Of a stretch of DNA of 62,088 nucleotides, positions 24,194 to 32,281 are shown piece by piece (within the stretch, counting starts at the first letter, position 1; each line of letters opens with the position of its first letter). The stretch comes from CAYMKL01 sp964390805. Its GTDB lineage: Bacteria; Chloroflexota; Anaerolineae; VGOG01. The notes beneath the pieces are model-generated. The model was not told the DNA's origin. It saw only the letters and a list, made by a program, of their open reading frames with translations, and did not search any database. The stretch spans positions 1-62,088 of the forward strand of contig CAYMKL010000027.1 of NCBI GenBank assembly GCA_964390805.1, read 5' to 3'. The translations under genes were made by a program, and so were the position numbers.

Positions 24194-25135
24194 TCAATCC
24201 ACGTTCTCTTGCTTGACGCAAGTCATGGTAATGACAGGCCCTCTTCTAAGCTTGTCCACGATCCAAAAGTAGGGGAAAGCGACAAGCCGGGCCAGCTTGG
24301 TGTAGGAGAGTCGAAGCAGTCCCCCCCTGAGAGCCCCTTGCGGCATCTTCTCCTCCAGGAAGAATTGCAGGCTCAGGACGAAGGCACGATGGCTGCCAAA
24401 AAAGCACCCAGCTCTCACTATCTCGAAGCCAGCCTCAGATAAGAGCCTCTCCAAAGCGAGTCGAGGGAAGACGTAGAGGTGGCGCGGCTTGTCCAGCCCA
24501 GCCCAAAACTCGCCGAAAAGTCTGGCGTCAACGCTTTCCCAGTTCGGAATGGCGAAGACGAGAAGGCCATCGTCCTTCAACAGGCAGTGGATCTCCCTCA
24601 GCGCAGCAAGGGGGTCGTGGAGGTGTTCCAGGACGTGCCAGAGGGTGACGGCATCGAAGTGGGCCGAGGGGAACTCAGCTTCTTCCAATTCACCGACATG
24701 GACTTCCAGGCCGAACCGTTCTCGGGCATGGGCTGCCGCCCCCTCGCTGACCTCTACCCCGAATGCCTGCCAGCCGCGCAACTGCATCCCGTTCAGGAAG
24801 TGCCCGGTGCTACAACCCACATCCAGGATGCGCCCCGGTGCTTTCCCTTTTGTGATCATCTGGCATCGCTTGGCAATGCCATAGCGATAGTCCAGATCGG
24901 CGAGGTAGCTCTTTGTCTGTCCGAGGTGCTGGTCGTGTGGCTCATAATCGGACGGATAGAACTGCCCCATTGCGCCCCCAATCGGCCTGGGGTTGAGATA
25001 GATCAACCCGCACTGCTGACATTTCACCAACCTGAAAGACCCGCCCAATCCGTGCAGTCTATCACGGCCTTCGTGCAGGACGATGTAGTCATCGGATCCG
25101 CATACGTTGCAGGCAATCTCTTCCATCAGGTGCAC
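24194..25135 (-). CDS. Class I SAM-dependent methyltransferase with N-terminal zinc ribbon
   Basis: 313 residues. CNVCGS...CQQCGLIYLNPRP forms an N-terminal zinc-binding ribbon. Motif I, ILDVGCSTGHFL, is near residue 97, then VTLWHVLEHL and LLVFAIPNWES. This layout is common for methyltransferases acting on surface sugars in polysaccharide loci; the exact acceptor is unknown. The start overlaps the end of the preceding gene by 10 bp. Confidence 0.82.
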   Translation of the reverse strand: MHLMEEIACNVCGSDDYIVLHEGRDRLHGLGGSFRLVKCQQCGLIYLNPRPIGGAMGQFYPSDYEPHDQHLGQTKSYLADLDYRYGIAKRCQMITKGKAPGRILDVGCSTGHFLNGMQLRGWQAFGVEVSEGAAAHARERFGLEVHVGELEEAEFPSAHFDAVTLWHVLEHLHDPLAALREIHCLLKDDGLLVFAIPNWESVDARLFGEFWAGLDKPRHLYVFPRLALERLLSEAGFEIVRAGCFFGSHRAFVLSLQFFLEEKMPQGALRGGLLRLSYTKLARLVAFPYFWIVDKLRRGPVITMTCVKQENVD

Positions 25136-26067
25136 CTACCTCCCAACCCTTCGACCTTGCTCAGGGCAGGCTTTGGGGGGGACTGAGGGGGAGCTTTTCG
25201 ACCGATTAGCACCACGATGCTGGTGAACGCCTCGCGCAAGAGAGGTATCCTGGTAGCCAGGGCCAGGACAGGACGCAACACTCTGGCCTTCTGCGCTCGA
25301 ACTGGACGATGCGTCTTGCTCAACACCTCCAAGGGGCTGGCCTTAAGGAGTCGCTCAAAACCACCTACGGTGAGCTTGTTCACGTGGGGCAGCTCGACCG
25401 CCCCCGCCAGATCAATTCTGGCAAAGTCTGGGAGGCTGGCATGGATGTGCTCGGTCTCTTCGATAGCTCTGGCCACATTGAGAAGGGCCTTCTCTGAAAA
25501 CAGCACCTGACACCAGGGAAAATGGATCCAATCTGTCAGATGAGCCCCCCAGGGGCTGAAATAAGGCGGGAAGCTAATAAAAACCTTGCCCCCAGGTTTG
25601 ATAACTCTTTGAATTTCCTCTAGCACCCTTGCTGGGTCAGCCAGGTGCTCGAAGGTGTAAGTAGAGATCGTTAAGTCGAAGCTATCACCTGCAAAAGGCA
25701 TCGCTGCCGCATCGGCCACGACCAGCCACGGGCGACGGCTGCTGTCCGGCTGGCGTTCCGCAAAACAGGAGTGGGCGATTCGAGCGTTAGTCTGGCTGAT
25801 GTCCAGACCGGTCACGCTTTGTGATCCCTTCCGGAGATGGAACAGGGTTTTGCCTCCCAGGCCGCAGCCGACATCCAGCACGTTCTTGCCCTTCAGGCTG
25901 ATGTGGGGTTGAAATTCGGAGTAGGAGCGTTCTGCCTGATCGAACTCCCACTGGAAGTACTCGTTTGTTCCGGATTTAGCTGCCGTCAGCTCGCCAAAGG
26001 GGCCATAAGGCCGATGGAACAGCTTGTTCAAGAAGAAGATCAGCTTCTCTTCTAGCTTGGCTCTCAC
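25126..26067 (-). CDS. Class I SAM-dependent methyltransferase
   Basis: 313 residues. Motif I is VLDVGCGLGGKTLFHL (~63-78), followed by VTGLDIS, AMPFAGDSFDLTISTYTFEHL and KPGGKVFISFPPYF, a methyltransferase-11-type order. The last ~20 residues (PPQSPPKPALSKVEG...) are not conserved domain: they are the translation of the dispersed repeat at 25142-25181, which extends or replaces the natural C-terminus. Likely modifies a sugar or lipid in the surrounding glycan pathway. Confidence 0.8.
   Translation of the reverse strand: MRAKLEEKLIFFLNKLFHRPYGPFGELTAAKSGTNEYFQWEFDQAERSYSEFQPHISLKGKNVLDVGCGLGGKTLFHLRKGSQSVTGLDISQTNARIAHSCFAERQPDSSRRPWLVVADAAAMPFAGDSFDLTISTYTFEHLADPARVLEEIQRVIKPGGKVFISFPPYFSPWGAHLTDWIHFPWCQVLFSEKALLNVARAIEETEHIHASLPDFARIDLAGAVELPHVNKLTVGGFERLLKASPLEVLSKTHRPVRAQKARVLRPVLALATRIPLLREAFTSIVVLIGRKAPPQSPPKPALSKVEGLGGRCT
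25142..25181. repeat. TTCGAC repeat nested in a CCCCCAA/TTGGGGG palindrome
   Basis: CCCAACCCTTCGACCTTGCT continues with CAGGGCAGGCTTTGGGGGGG. The TTCGAC unit lies at the centre of the C-run/G-run palindrome. It encodes the C-terminal tail of the methyltransferase. Confidence 0.75.
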
Positions 26068-27248
26068 TGCCCCCCCTTGCTCCCCCCAACCCTTCGACCT
26101 TCCCTTCGACCTTGCTCAGGGCAGGGCTCAGGGCAGGCTCTGGGGGGGAGGTTATTGGCAGCGAACTCTCGCCAGCCGTCGCGCAGCCCCCGGAGGTACG
26201 ACCCCAGATATCGGGCGTTTCCCTTCGCCGTCTCACGGGCCAGCACCCAGAGAACGAAGAGAGCCAGCGACAGCCGAGGCGGCCTGAAATGCTTGAGATA
26301 GAGGGGCACGATGTATCTGCCCAGATAGTACCACTTGAGAGGCGAGTCCTCGCCAGTGCTGGCCGACACCTTGTGCCACATCACTGCCTGGGGCACGTAG
26401 ACGATGCGGTAGCCGCCGCGCCGAACTCGGGCCGAGAAGTCATAGTCCTCGTGATACATGAAAAAGGCCGGATCGAACATTCCTACCTGTTCGAAAACCT
26501 CCCGCTTGACCAGCATGGCGCAGCCGGTAGCATAGTCCACTTCCCGCTGGAAACCGTATGCTGATCCGTCCTCTTGGCCGTAACCGATGATGGTCACCCG
26601 GGGCGGAAAACGGCGCCATTGAGCCCCGGCCGACCAAAGCCGTCCTTCTTCGCCGTGGTAATAGATCTTTGGCACCAACATCCCGATCTGGTGATCCGAT
26701 TCTCCAACGGCGACCAACTCGGTCAGAAAACGCTTATCCACAAGGGTATCATTGTTCAGCAGGAGGACATAATCAGCACTATGCTGCAAGGCGTGCTCAA
26801 TGCCCATGTTGCTGGCCCGCGCGAATCCCAGGTTGTCCTCGTTGGCGATCACCTCCGCCGCAGGAAAAGCTGCTCGAATTGCATCAGGGGAACCGTCGGT
26901 GGAACCGTTGTCTACTACCAGCGGACGATAGTCTGAGTAGTCCGAGCCTTTGAGGGCTTTCAAACACGCTATCGTATCGTCGGCCCGATTCCAGTTCACT
27001 ATAACAACGTAGACCAGTGGCAAGTGTCCAGCGAGCAGCGCATTTCCCCTCCCCCGGAGGGAGGGGCTAGGGGAGGGTGGGACTTCAGTCGAAAAATCAA
27101 CCGGTGCTTCGCTCAGTGCCGTTAATTCCAAGCCGCAGAACCCACCCCCACCCAGCCTCCCCCTACGAGGGGGAGGAGTTTTGCCGCCTTCTTGAACGGC
27201 TGCAATCTGTGGATGGTCTGTAGCGTGATCAGTCTTCCTAGACGCCAT
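26064..27248 (-). CDS. Glycosyltransferase family 2
   Basis: 394 residues. The GT-A core starts near residue 75 (VYVVIVNWNRADDT) and carries VVDNGSTDGS, LLLNNDT and a later YHEDYDFSARVRRGG. This resembles rhamnosyl/galactosyl transferases that use nucleotide sugars in the cytoplasm. The first ~70 residues and the last ~30 (PPRACPEPCPEQGRREGRR) are unlike the family and correspond to dispersed repeats at 27028-27184 and 26081-26150. The true ancestral protein was therefore probably ~300 residues. Confidence 0.85.
   Translation of the reverse strand: MASRKTDHATDHPQIAAVQEGGKTPPPRRGRLGGGGFCGLELTALSEAPVDFSTEVPPSPSPSLRGRGNALLAGHLPLVYVVIVNWNRADDTIACLKALKGSDYSDYRPLVVDNGSTDGSPDAIRAAFPAAEVIANEDNLGFARASNMGIEHALQHSADYVLLLNNDTLVDKRFLTELVAVGESDHQIGMLVPKIYYHGEEGRLWSAGAQWRRFPPRVTIIGYGQEDGSAYGFQREVDYATGCAMLVKREVFEQVGMFDPAFFMYHEDYDFSARVRRGGYRIVYVPQAVMWHKVSASTGEDSPLKWYYLGRYIVPLYLKHFRPPRLSLALFVLWVLARETAKGNARYLGSYLRGLRDGWREFAANNLPPRACPEPCPEQGRREGRRVGGSKGGQ
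26081..26150. repeat. Self-nested TTCGAC...CTCAGG repeat
   Basis: The outer copy CCCTTCGACCTT...GCTCAGGGCAGG is split at its centre by an inner copy CCCTTCGACCTTGCTCAGGG. Both sit within a CCCCCCAA/CTGGGGGGG palindrome. The same double nesting is found at 32040-32107. Confidence 0.8.
27028..27184. repeat. Large inverted repeat block shared with 7004-7160
   Basis: CATTTCCCCTCCC...GGGAGGGGCTAGGGGAGGGT opens the block, and CCCAGCCTCCCCCTACGAGG closes it in inverted orientation. The spacer between the halves has no similarity to the copy at 7 kb. The block encodes the N-terminal low-complexity part of the glycosyltransferase. Confidence 0.75.
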
Positions 27249-27257
27249 CGTGTTGCA

Positions 27258-28637
27258 TCACTCCTGGAGGCGGGACATCTCAGGCCGATTGAAGCCGACA
27301 TTCAATCCTACCGAGTAAGCGTTGCCGCTGGTGTCCCTAGCCAAGCCCATAAGGGCCCATTGGCCAATGCCGCCCAGGTTGTGCGGAGTGACGGGGGCGG
27401 TGCCATCCCATCGGCCATAGCGATAAATCTGTACGTCCCGCGTTTCTCTTGCGGCTCGCCATAGGAGATGAATGTCTTCATGGGCCATGACGCCGTCCGC
27501 TATGTTCACAATGAAGTCCGGAGGAATGATGCTTTCTGGCTCGGACCAGGCCCTACCGTCCCATTGGCTATGCTTGATGGTACCCTCTTGCCCCGCCGGC
27601 TGCAACCAGACGAGATGCACAGTCTCGTTGATCAAAAGGAGCGGACCTTCGGATGCTTCCTCGTCGTGAGAGACGTTTATGGGCTTGGCCCAAACATCCC
27701 CGTTCCACCAACTGTGATAGACCTCACTGTTGGCAGGCCCGTGAAACTCATACCAGGCTAGATGAAGATGGTCCCCTTTGTCAATGCTCAATGTATAATG
27801 CTCCACTTTTCGACTGCTCTCGTTAACGCGAGTGGCAGTTGACCAGGTTGCGCCATCCCAGTAACGGTGATAAATGGCATTCCGTCCTCCATCGTTGCTC
27901 AGCCACATGAAATGTATACCCCCTGCCTGGGTAGTAGCCAGGCTGGGACGATTGGCGTATTGGCTGCCGTCGGAGATAAGAATGGGCTCCAACCAGGAGT
28001 CGCCATCCCAATGGCTGTAGAATAGATCACTGTGGCTGGCGCCACTAAACCGAGACCAGGCTGTATGGAGGTGGCCCGCGCTGTCAATCAGAATAGCGTG
28101 CTCGGCATTCGCAGGTAATACGTCGGCGATGGAGATGGTCTCCAGCTCCGACCACGAATCGCCCCCGTCCGTTGAGCTACTGTAGACAAGCTCCTGTCCG
28201 TCGCCGGCAGCATCATCCCCCAACACGTAGACATGGCCGTCACCGGTGGCGATGCTGGGGGATCGGCCCGCGCCCAGCTCTATCGAGTCGGCCCACGATT
28301 CCCCATCCCATTTTTGATAGAGCACGCGCGAGTCTGCCAGTGGTTCGACGTACCAGACCACGTGCAAATTGCCCTCGGCGTCGGTCACTATGCTCATGGG
28401 GTCCCGCTTTCTCGGGCCGACGACCACGTTCGCGGGATTCAACAGAGTGGGGCCGGGGGGCTTTGTCGGTTCAACCGTCGGTTGGATTGTGGCCGTAGGA
28501 ACAGCGACAGTCGGCGATGCCGTGGCAGGCGGCCTGACTGTCACCACCAATCGTGGGGCAGACTCCTTACATCCGCCCATGACAAGCGCTAAACAGATCA
28601 GAAATACAACGATGAAATGGGTGCCTTTGCCCCTCAT
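27258..28637 (-). CDS. Lipoprotein with beta-propeller (BNR/sialidase-like repeats)
   Basis: 459 residues from ATG 28637, with GGAGG 7 nt upstream. A lipobox LVMGGC ends a short signal peptide, predicting a membrane-anchored lipoprotein. A Thr/Pro-rich linker (~35-65) follows. The remainder has repeated Asp-box-like motifs (SSTDGGDSW, SHWDGDSW, RYWDGATW, SWWNGDVW, SQWDGRAW) separated by ~50 residues, the pattern of a six- or seven-bladed propeller. Sialidase catalytic residues are not evident, so carbohydrate binding is a safer inference than hydrolysis. Confidence 0.75.
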   Translation of the reverse strand: MRGKGTHFIVVFLICLALVMGGCKESAPRLVVTVRPPATASPTVAVPTATIQPTVEPTKPPGPTLLNPANVVVGPRKRDPMSIVTDAEGNLHVVWYVEPLADSRVLYQKWDGESWADSIELGAGRSPSIATGDGHVYVLGDDAAGDGQELVYSSSTDGGDSWSELETISIADVLPANAEHAILIDSAGHLHTAWSRFSGASHSDLFYSHWDGDSWLEPILISDGSQYANRPSLATTQAGGIHFMWLSNDGGRNAIYHRYWDGATWSTATRVNESSRKVEHYTLSIDKGDHLHLAWYEFHGPANSEVYHSWWNGDVWAKPINVSHDEEASEGPLLLINETVHLVWLQPAGQEGTIKHSQWDGRAWSEPESIIPPDFIVNIADGVMAHEDIHLLWRAARETRDVQIYRYGRWDGTAPVTPHNLGGIGQWALMGLARDTSGNAYSVGLNVGFNRPEMSRLQE

Positions 28638-28689
28638 CACTTTGCCTCCTAAACTATGATTTATCGGCCTTGATCATCCTTTCGGCCAC

Positions 28690-28840
28690 TCGTAGCGCAA
28701 TTTGCCAAATTGCGCCCTAGCAAGTTACCAACTTGCCCTACACCCGGCCCAAACGATGACCGTAGCCGATTTATCAAATTGGAATTTGACCTACTGGCTG
28801 CGTGATCCGTGATAGTCACGCATCACGGATCACGCAGCAC
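28690..28840. repeat. Intergenic cluster of short palindromes
   Basis: CGCAATTTGCCAAATTGCG (palindrome), CAAGTTACCAACTTG (palindrome), and TGCGTGATCCGTGA with inverted TCACGGATCACGCA. They occupy almost the whole 219-bp gap between the lipoprotein and glycosyltransferase genes. No promoter is evident among them. Confidence 0.65.
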
Positions 28841-28855
28841 TCCCACCTGATTGCC

Positions 28856-30055
28856 TCACAGGCCATATACCTCAACAAAGCCCTGCACCAACACGTCCCA
28901 ATAGTATCTCTCACGTAACCTCAAGGCTGCTTCCTTCATGGCATGAGCCAGGTCACCATCTTCCAGAACTGCCAGAATCCCCTCAGCCAGGGCTTGGGCA
29001 TCGCCAGCTTCTACCAGCATGCCCGCCTCGCCATCAGCGAGGGTATTTCGGCGGTCACCGACGTCGCCCGTCACCACCGGCGTCCCGACGGCGAAGCTCT
29101 CGAATATCTTCAGAGGAGATCTTGCCCGGGCCGTCAAGTCATCGTGGACGGGGTCGGCAGAGACATCGGCCAGGGCCAGGTAATAAGGTACTGCCTCCGG
29201 CTTCACCCTGCCCACAAAGATAGCGGTCTCCCCAAGTCCCAGCTCCTCAGCGCGTCTGCGCAGGAGGTCGTAATCCTGTCCGCCGCCCGCCAGGATCAGA
29301 ACGGCATCGCTGCGTTGTCTGCTGACGATGGCGAAAGCCTGCAAAAGCAGGTCTACGGGATGGTTCGCCAGACTCATGCTTCCTACGTACACTACTACCT
29401 TCTTGCTCTCCAGGCCCAATTGCCGGCGAAGGCTCCGCACCTTTTCGGGGTCAACATTCGCAAAGCGGTCCCTATCCACGCCGTTGGGCACGTAGACGAT
29501 CTTATCCTTGGGGAAACCCAGGGCAACGTTTCTTTCCTGGGTGAATCGTGTGTTTACCGTCATGCCAGAGACGAAGCGCGGCAGGGTGTCCTCAAACAGG
29601 GCCACCACTGACCTCTGCCACTTGCCAGAAAAGCGATTCGAGTCCGCTTCGTAGTCGTCGCAGTCTAAGTACAAGCGCTTTCCTCGCAAGAATCTTGTTG
29701 CCAGAGCGGCCACCCCGTTGATGGGATGCGGCTTCGCCAAATGCATGACGTCGGCTTCGGTCAACAAGGCCCTTATGCTCATCTGCAAGCTCGAAGCCAG
29801 GGCCACCCTCATCAGGCCGAGGGTGCTGAAGTAGGTCTTTTGGCTACCGACCTTTCGCACGTGCATCTGACCCACGTAATGCACCTTGACTCCGCCAACC
29901 TGTAACCGCCGCTGGGAAAGGCTGCCGAGGTCAGGGTGCAGGGCCAGGATGCTCACCTGGTTGCCCAGCCTGGCCAGCTCTTTAGCTAAGGGGAAGTAGC
30001 GCCCCAGCCCTGAGGGGTCTTCTAAGCTTTGAGTAAGGAGAAAGGTGATGTTCAT
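28856..30055 (-). CDS. Glycosyltransferase family 4
   Basis: 399 residues with two Rossmann halves of the GT-B fold. N-terminal QSLEDPSGLGRYFPLAKELARLGNQVSIL is the acceptor side. The C-terminal half has VYVGSMS, ILAGGG, and FVGRVKPEAVPYYLALADV, with a conserved LKIFESFAVGTPVV (EX7E-like) motif near residue 320. A cytoplasmic enzyme adding a sugar to a lipid-linked glycan. Its start lies 4 bp after the previous stop, so these are co-transcribed. Confidence 0.87.
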   Translation of the reverse strand: MNITFLLTQSLEDPSGLGRYFPLAKELARLGNQVSILALHPDLGSLSQRRLQVGGVKVHYVGQMHVRKVGSQKTYFSTLGLMRVALASSLQMSIRALLTEADVMHLAKPHPINGVAALATRFLRGKRLYLDCDDYEADSNRFSGKWQRSVVALFEDTLPRFVSGMTVNTRFTQERNVALGFPKDKIVYVPNGVDRDRFANVDPEKVRSLRRQLGLESKKVVVYVGSMSLANHPVDLLLQAFAIVSRQRSDAVLILAGGGQDYDLLRRRAEELGLGETAIFVGRVKPEAVPYYLALADVSADPVHDDLTARARSPLKIFESFAVGTPVVTGDVGDRRNTLADGEAGMLVEAGDAQALAEGILAVLEDGDLAHAMKEAALRLRERYYWDVLVQGFVEVYGL

Positions 30056-30058
30056 AAA

Positions 30059-31210
30059 TCAAAACGTCAGTTCGTCGTGGTGGCGCTTCATCAGTTCGCG
30101 CAGGTGGGCGGCATAGCGTGCCCCGTTGTGTTGCAGGTCGAACTCCTGTCGGTAGAGATGGTAGCCGTTTTGAGCCAGTCGCCGACGCAAATCGGGATTG
30201 GCCTTGAGCGTGCGCACGGCGTCCGCCAGGGCCTGGGGATTAGCACGGTCGCACAGGTAAAGGTGCTCGCCGTGAACCAAAGCCTGACCGACGGCGGGGG
30301 CGTCGCCTGTGATCACCGGCTTGGCCATGGCCAGCCCCTCATAGATCTTGTTTTGGACCGTCATCAGGGATTGAGGCGTCGTACCGAACACTCCCAGGCA
30401 GACGTCGGCCTTCGAGACTCGTCTCACCAGTTCTTCCTTAGCCAGCCAACCCACGAATTCAACATTAGGTAGGTCGTACTGGCGGGCCAGGGCAACAGCC
30501 TTGTCCCTGTCTGGTCCCCCTCCGATCAGCTCGAAGTGGATGATGGGGTCGGCTGTCAATAGCCGGGCGGCCTCTATTATGTATTCAACTCCGTGATTGG
30601 GGATAAACGTCCCGTAGTAGACCGCGCGAAACAACCCGTCGTCAGTGCCTTCATTGGCTAGCGGGCCAAAGATGCGGTCGTCGGCTCCCGTTGGTACCAA
30701 GCGAAACCACTCCGTTGGAGTATTGTGAGTAGTCTGGAACCAGGCAACGTATTCAGGGGTATCGAGGATCAGCAAATCGGGCAAGCGGCAGGCTGCCCTT
30801 TCCACTCGGCGTATCAGATCCACAGTCGTGCGGCTCTGCTCTGTCAGTCCGCGTTCGAGGGCGATCAGGTAGATGGACATGAAGATGTCCCAAACCAGAG
30901 GCTTGTGGCGCAGTCGGCTGAGTAGGCGGGCTAAAAACACATCAAACTGCCCAGGATAGCCCACAATCAATACATCATAATCTCCCACCCGCCGATAACG
31001 TCGAAGCAGACGGGCATACGTGCGCAGCGCACGCCACCAGAAACCTGGCCTCAGCCACCCGCCGCTGGCCAGTGCCACTCGATCTTCGAGGCCACGCCAC
31101 AGTCGCTCGTGACATTCAACGACCTCCACCCCATTTCGCCGTAGGCCCTCGATCATTATCTGATTACGTGAGTAATTAGCACGGTAAGTGCCAAAGTAGC
31201 AAACTCGCAA
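30059..31210 (-). CDS. Glycosyltransferase family 4
   Basis: 383 residues from a TTG start (GGGAG upstream). GT-B fold: VCYFGTYRANYSRNQIM at the N-terminus, AVYYGTFIPNHGVEYII and FELIGGGPDRD in the second half, then KIYEGLAMAKPVITGDAPA, the nucleotide-sugar-binding EX7E-like region near residue 285. An internal hydrophobic patch may attach it peripherally to the membrane. Confidence 0.87.
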   Translation of the reverse strand: MRVCYFGTYRANYSRNQIMIEGLRRNGVEVVECHERLWRGLEDRVALASGGWLRPGFWWRALRTYARLLRRYRRVGDYDVLIVGYPGQFDVFLARLLSRLRHKPLVWDIFMSIYLIALERGLTEQSRTTVDLIRRVERAACRLPDLLILDTPEYVAWFQTTHNTPTEWFRLVPTGADDRIFGPLANEGTDDGLFRAVYYGTFIPNHGVEYIIEAARLLTADPIIHFELIGGGPDRDKAVALARQYDLPNVEFVGWLAKEELVRRVSKADVCLGVFGTTPQSLMTVQNKIYEGLAMAKPVITGDAPAVGQALVHGEHLYLCDRANPQALADAVRTLKANPDLRRRLAQNGYHLYRQEFDLQHNGARYAAHLRELMKRHHDELTF

Positions 31211-31254
31211 CGATCTCCCTCATCAATATCCAATATCTAATATCCCGTCGCCCT

Positions 31255-32208
31255 TCATCGTGCCCTCTTAACAATCAGATCCGCCAACAGTCCTATCGCC
31301 CCCACCTGGATAGCCGTCAGTATCAGCATCAGTGTGACCCCAGGGACGTAGGGGCCGCGGTAGTAAATGACATCCCGAACCAGCTTGATGGCTCCCACGA
31401 CGATCAGGGCCAGGGCCACCGGCAGGAAGACCTTGAGGGGATTGAAGTACATGATGGTTCGCACTACCAGGGAAAGATAGTTGTACGTATCGGCGATGGG
31501 ATGGAAGGAGGACTTCCCCTTTCTCCTGTAATAGTCTATGGGAACAAACTTGACCGCGTAGCCCTCGGACAGGAAGGCGACGGTCTGAGTGCCCACCCAG
31601 GAGTGCGTAGTGGGCAGAATGTCAAGGAACCTCTCGGCGATGCTTTTTTTGAAGACACGAAGGCCGGAGTTCACATCAGGGATCTTCACCCCTGTCAGAT
31701 ACGATGCCAGCAGGCGGATGAAAAGCTTAGCCGGAGAACGCAACCACCTGAGGCTACCCGCCTCCGCCTTCCTGGCACCGATGATCATGTCATAATCGCC
31801 GATGTAGACCACGAGCCTGGGGATGTCATGGTTCGGATAAGTCCCATCTCCATCGGTCATCACAATCACATCGCCCCTGGCGTGGTGGAGACCCGTCGTT
31901 CGCGCCGCACCTGTGCCGCGATTATGCGGGTGCTGAATGAGCCTCACTCCCTCCCGCTGCCGCACGATCTCTGGGCTGGCATCGGTGGAGCCATCGTCCA
32001 CCACGATGATCTCCCAGGGGATGTCACCCCCCCTTTCATCCCCCCCAACCCTTCGACCTTCCCTTCGACCCTGCTCAGGGCAGGGCTCAGGGCAGGCTTT
32101 GGGGGGGAAAGAGGTGGGGCTGCTCATGGTCTGGATAATCGTGTCCAAATCATCACCGATGGCCTCTTCTTCGTTGTACATCGGGATGATGATGCTGATC
32201 ATTTCCAT
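31255..32208 (-). CDS. Glycosyltransferase family 2, dolichyl/polyprenyl-phosphate type, with insertion
   Basis: 317 residues. GT-A core: ISIIIPMYNEEEAI at the start, IIVVDDGSTDAS, and VIVMTDGDGTYP (DXD-like). Two C-terminal membrane helices (~250-310) match polyprenyl-phosphate sugar synthases, which load a lipid carrier for GT-C enzymes such as those at 34049 and 6181. Between residues ~32 and 57 the protein contains SFPPKACPEPCPEQGRREG, the translation of the nested dispersed repeat at 32040-32107. The insertion lies within the first part of the catalytic domain, between the first strand-helix unit and VDDGSTD. Confidence 0.85.
   Translation of the reverse strand: MEMISIIIPMYNEEEAIGDDLDTIIQTMSSPTSFPPKACPEPCPEQGRREGRRVGGDERGGDIPWEIIVVDDGSTDASPEIVRQREGVRLIQHPHNRGTGAARTTGLHHARGDVIVMTDGDGTYPNHDIPRLVVYIGDYDMIIGARKAEAGSLRWLRSPAKLFIRLLASYLTGVKIPDVNSGLRVFKKSIAERFLDILPTTHSWVGTQTVAFLSEGYAVKFVPIDYYRRKGKSSFHPIADTYNYLSLVVRTIMYFNPLKVFLPVALALIVVGAIKLVRDVIYYRGPYVPGVTLMLILTAIQVGAIGLLADLIVKRAR
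32040..32107. repeat. Self-nested TTCGAC...CTCAGG repeat (second copy)
   Basis: Structure as at 26081-26150: one TTCGAC unit inserted at the centre of another, both inside a CCCCCCCAA/CTTTGGGGGGG palindrome. It is translated within the glycosyltransferase. Confidence 0.8.
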
Positions 32209-32281
32209 CTCAGATTCCCTTTCCCTAACCTGGACAAGCCAGAACCAAAAGGCCTTTTGCCACGAATTACACGAATTCTCA

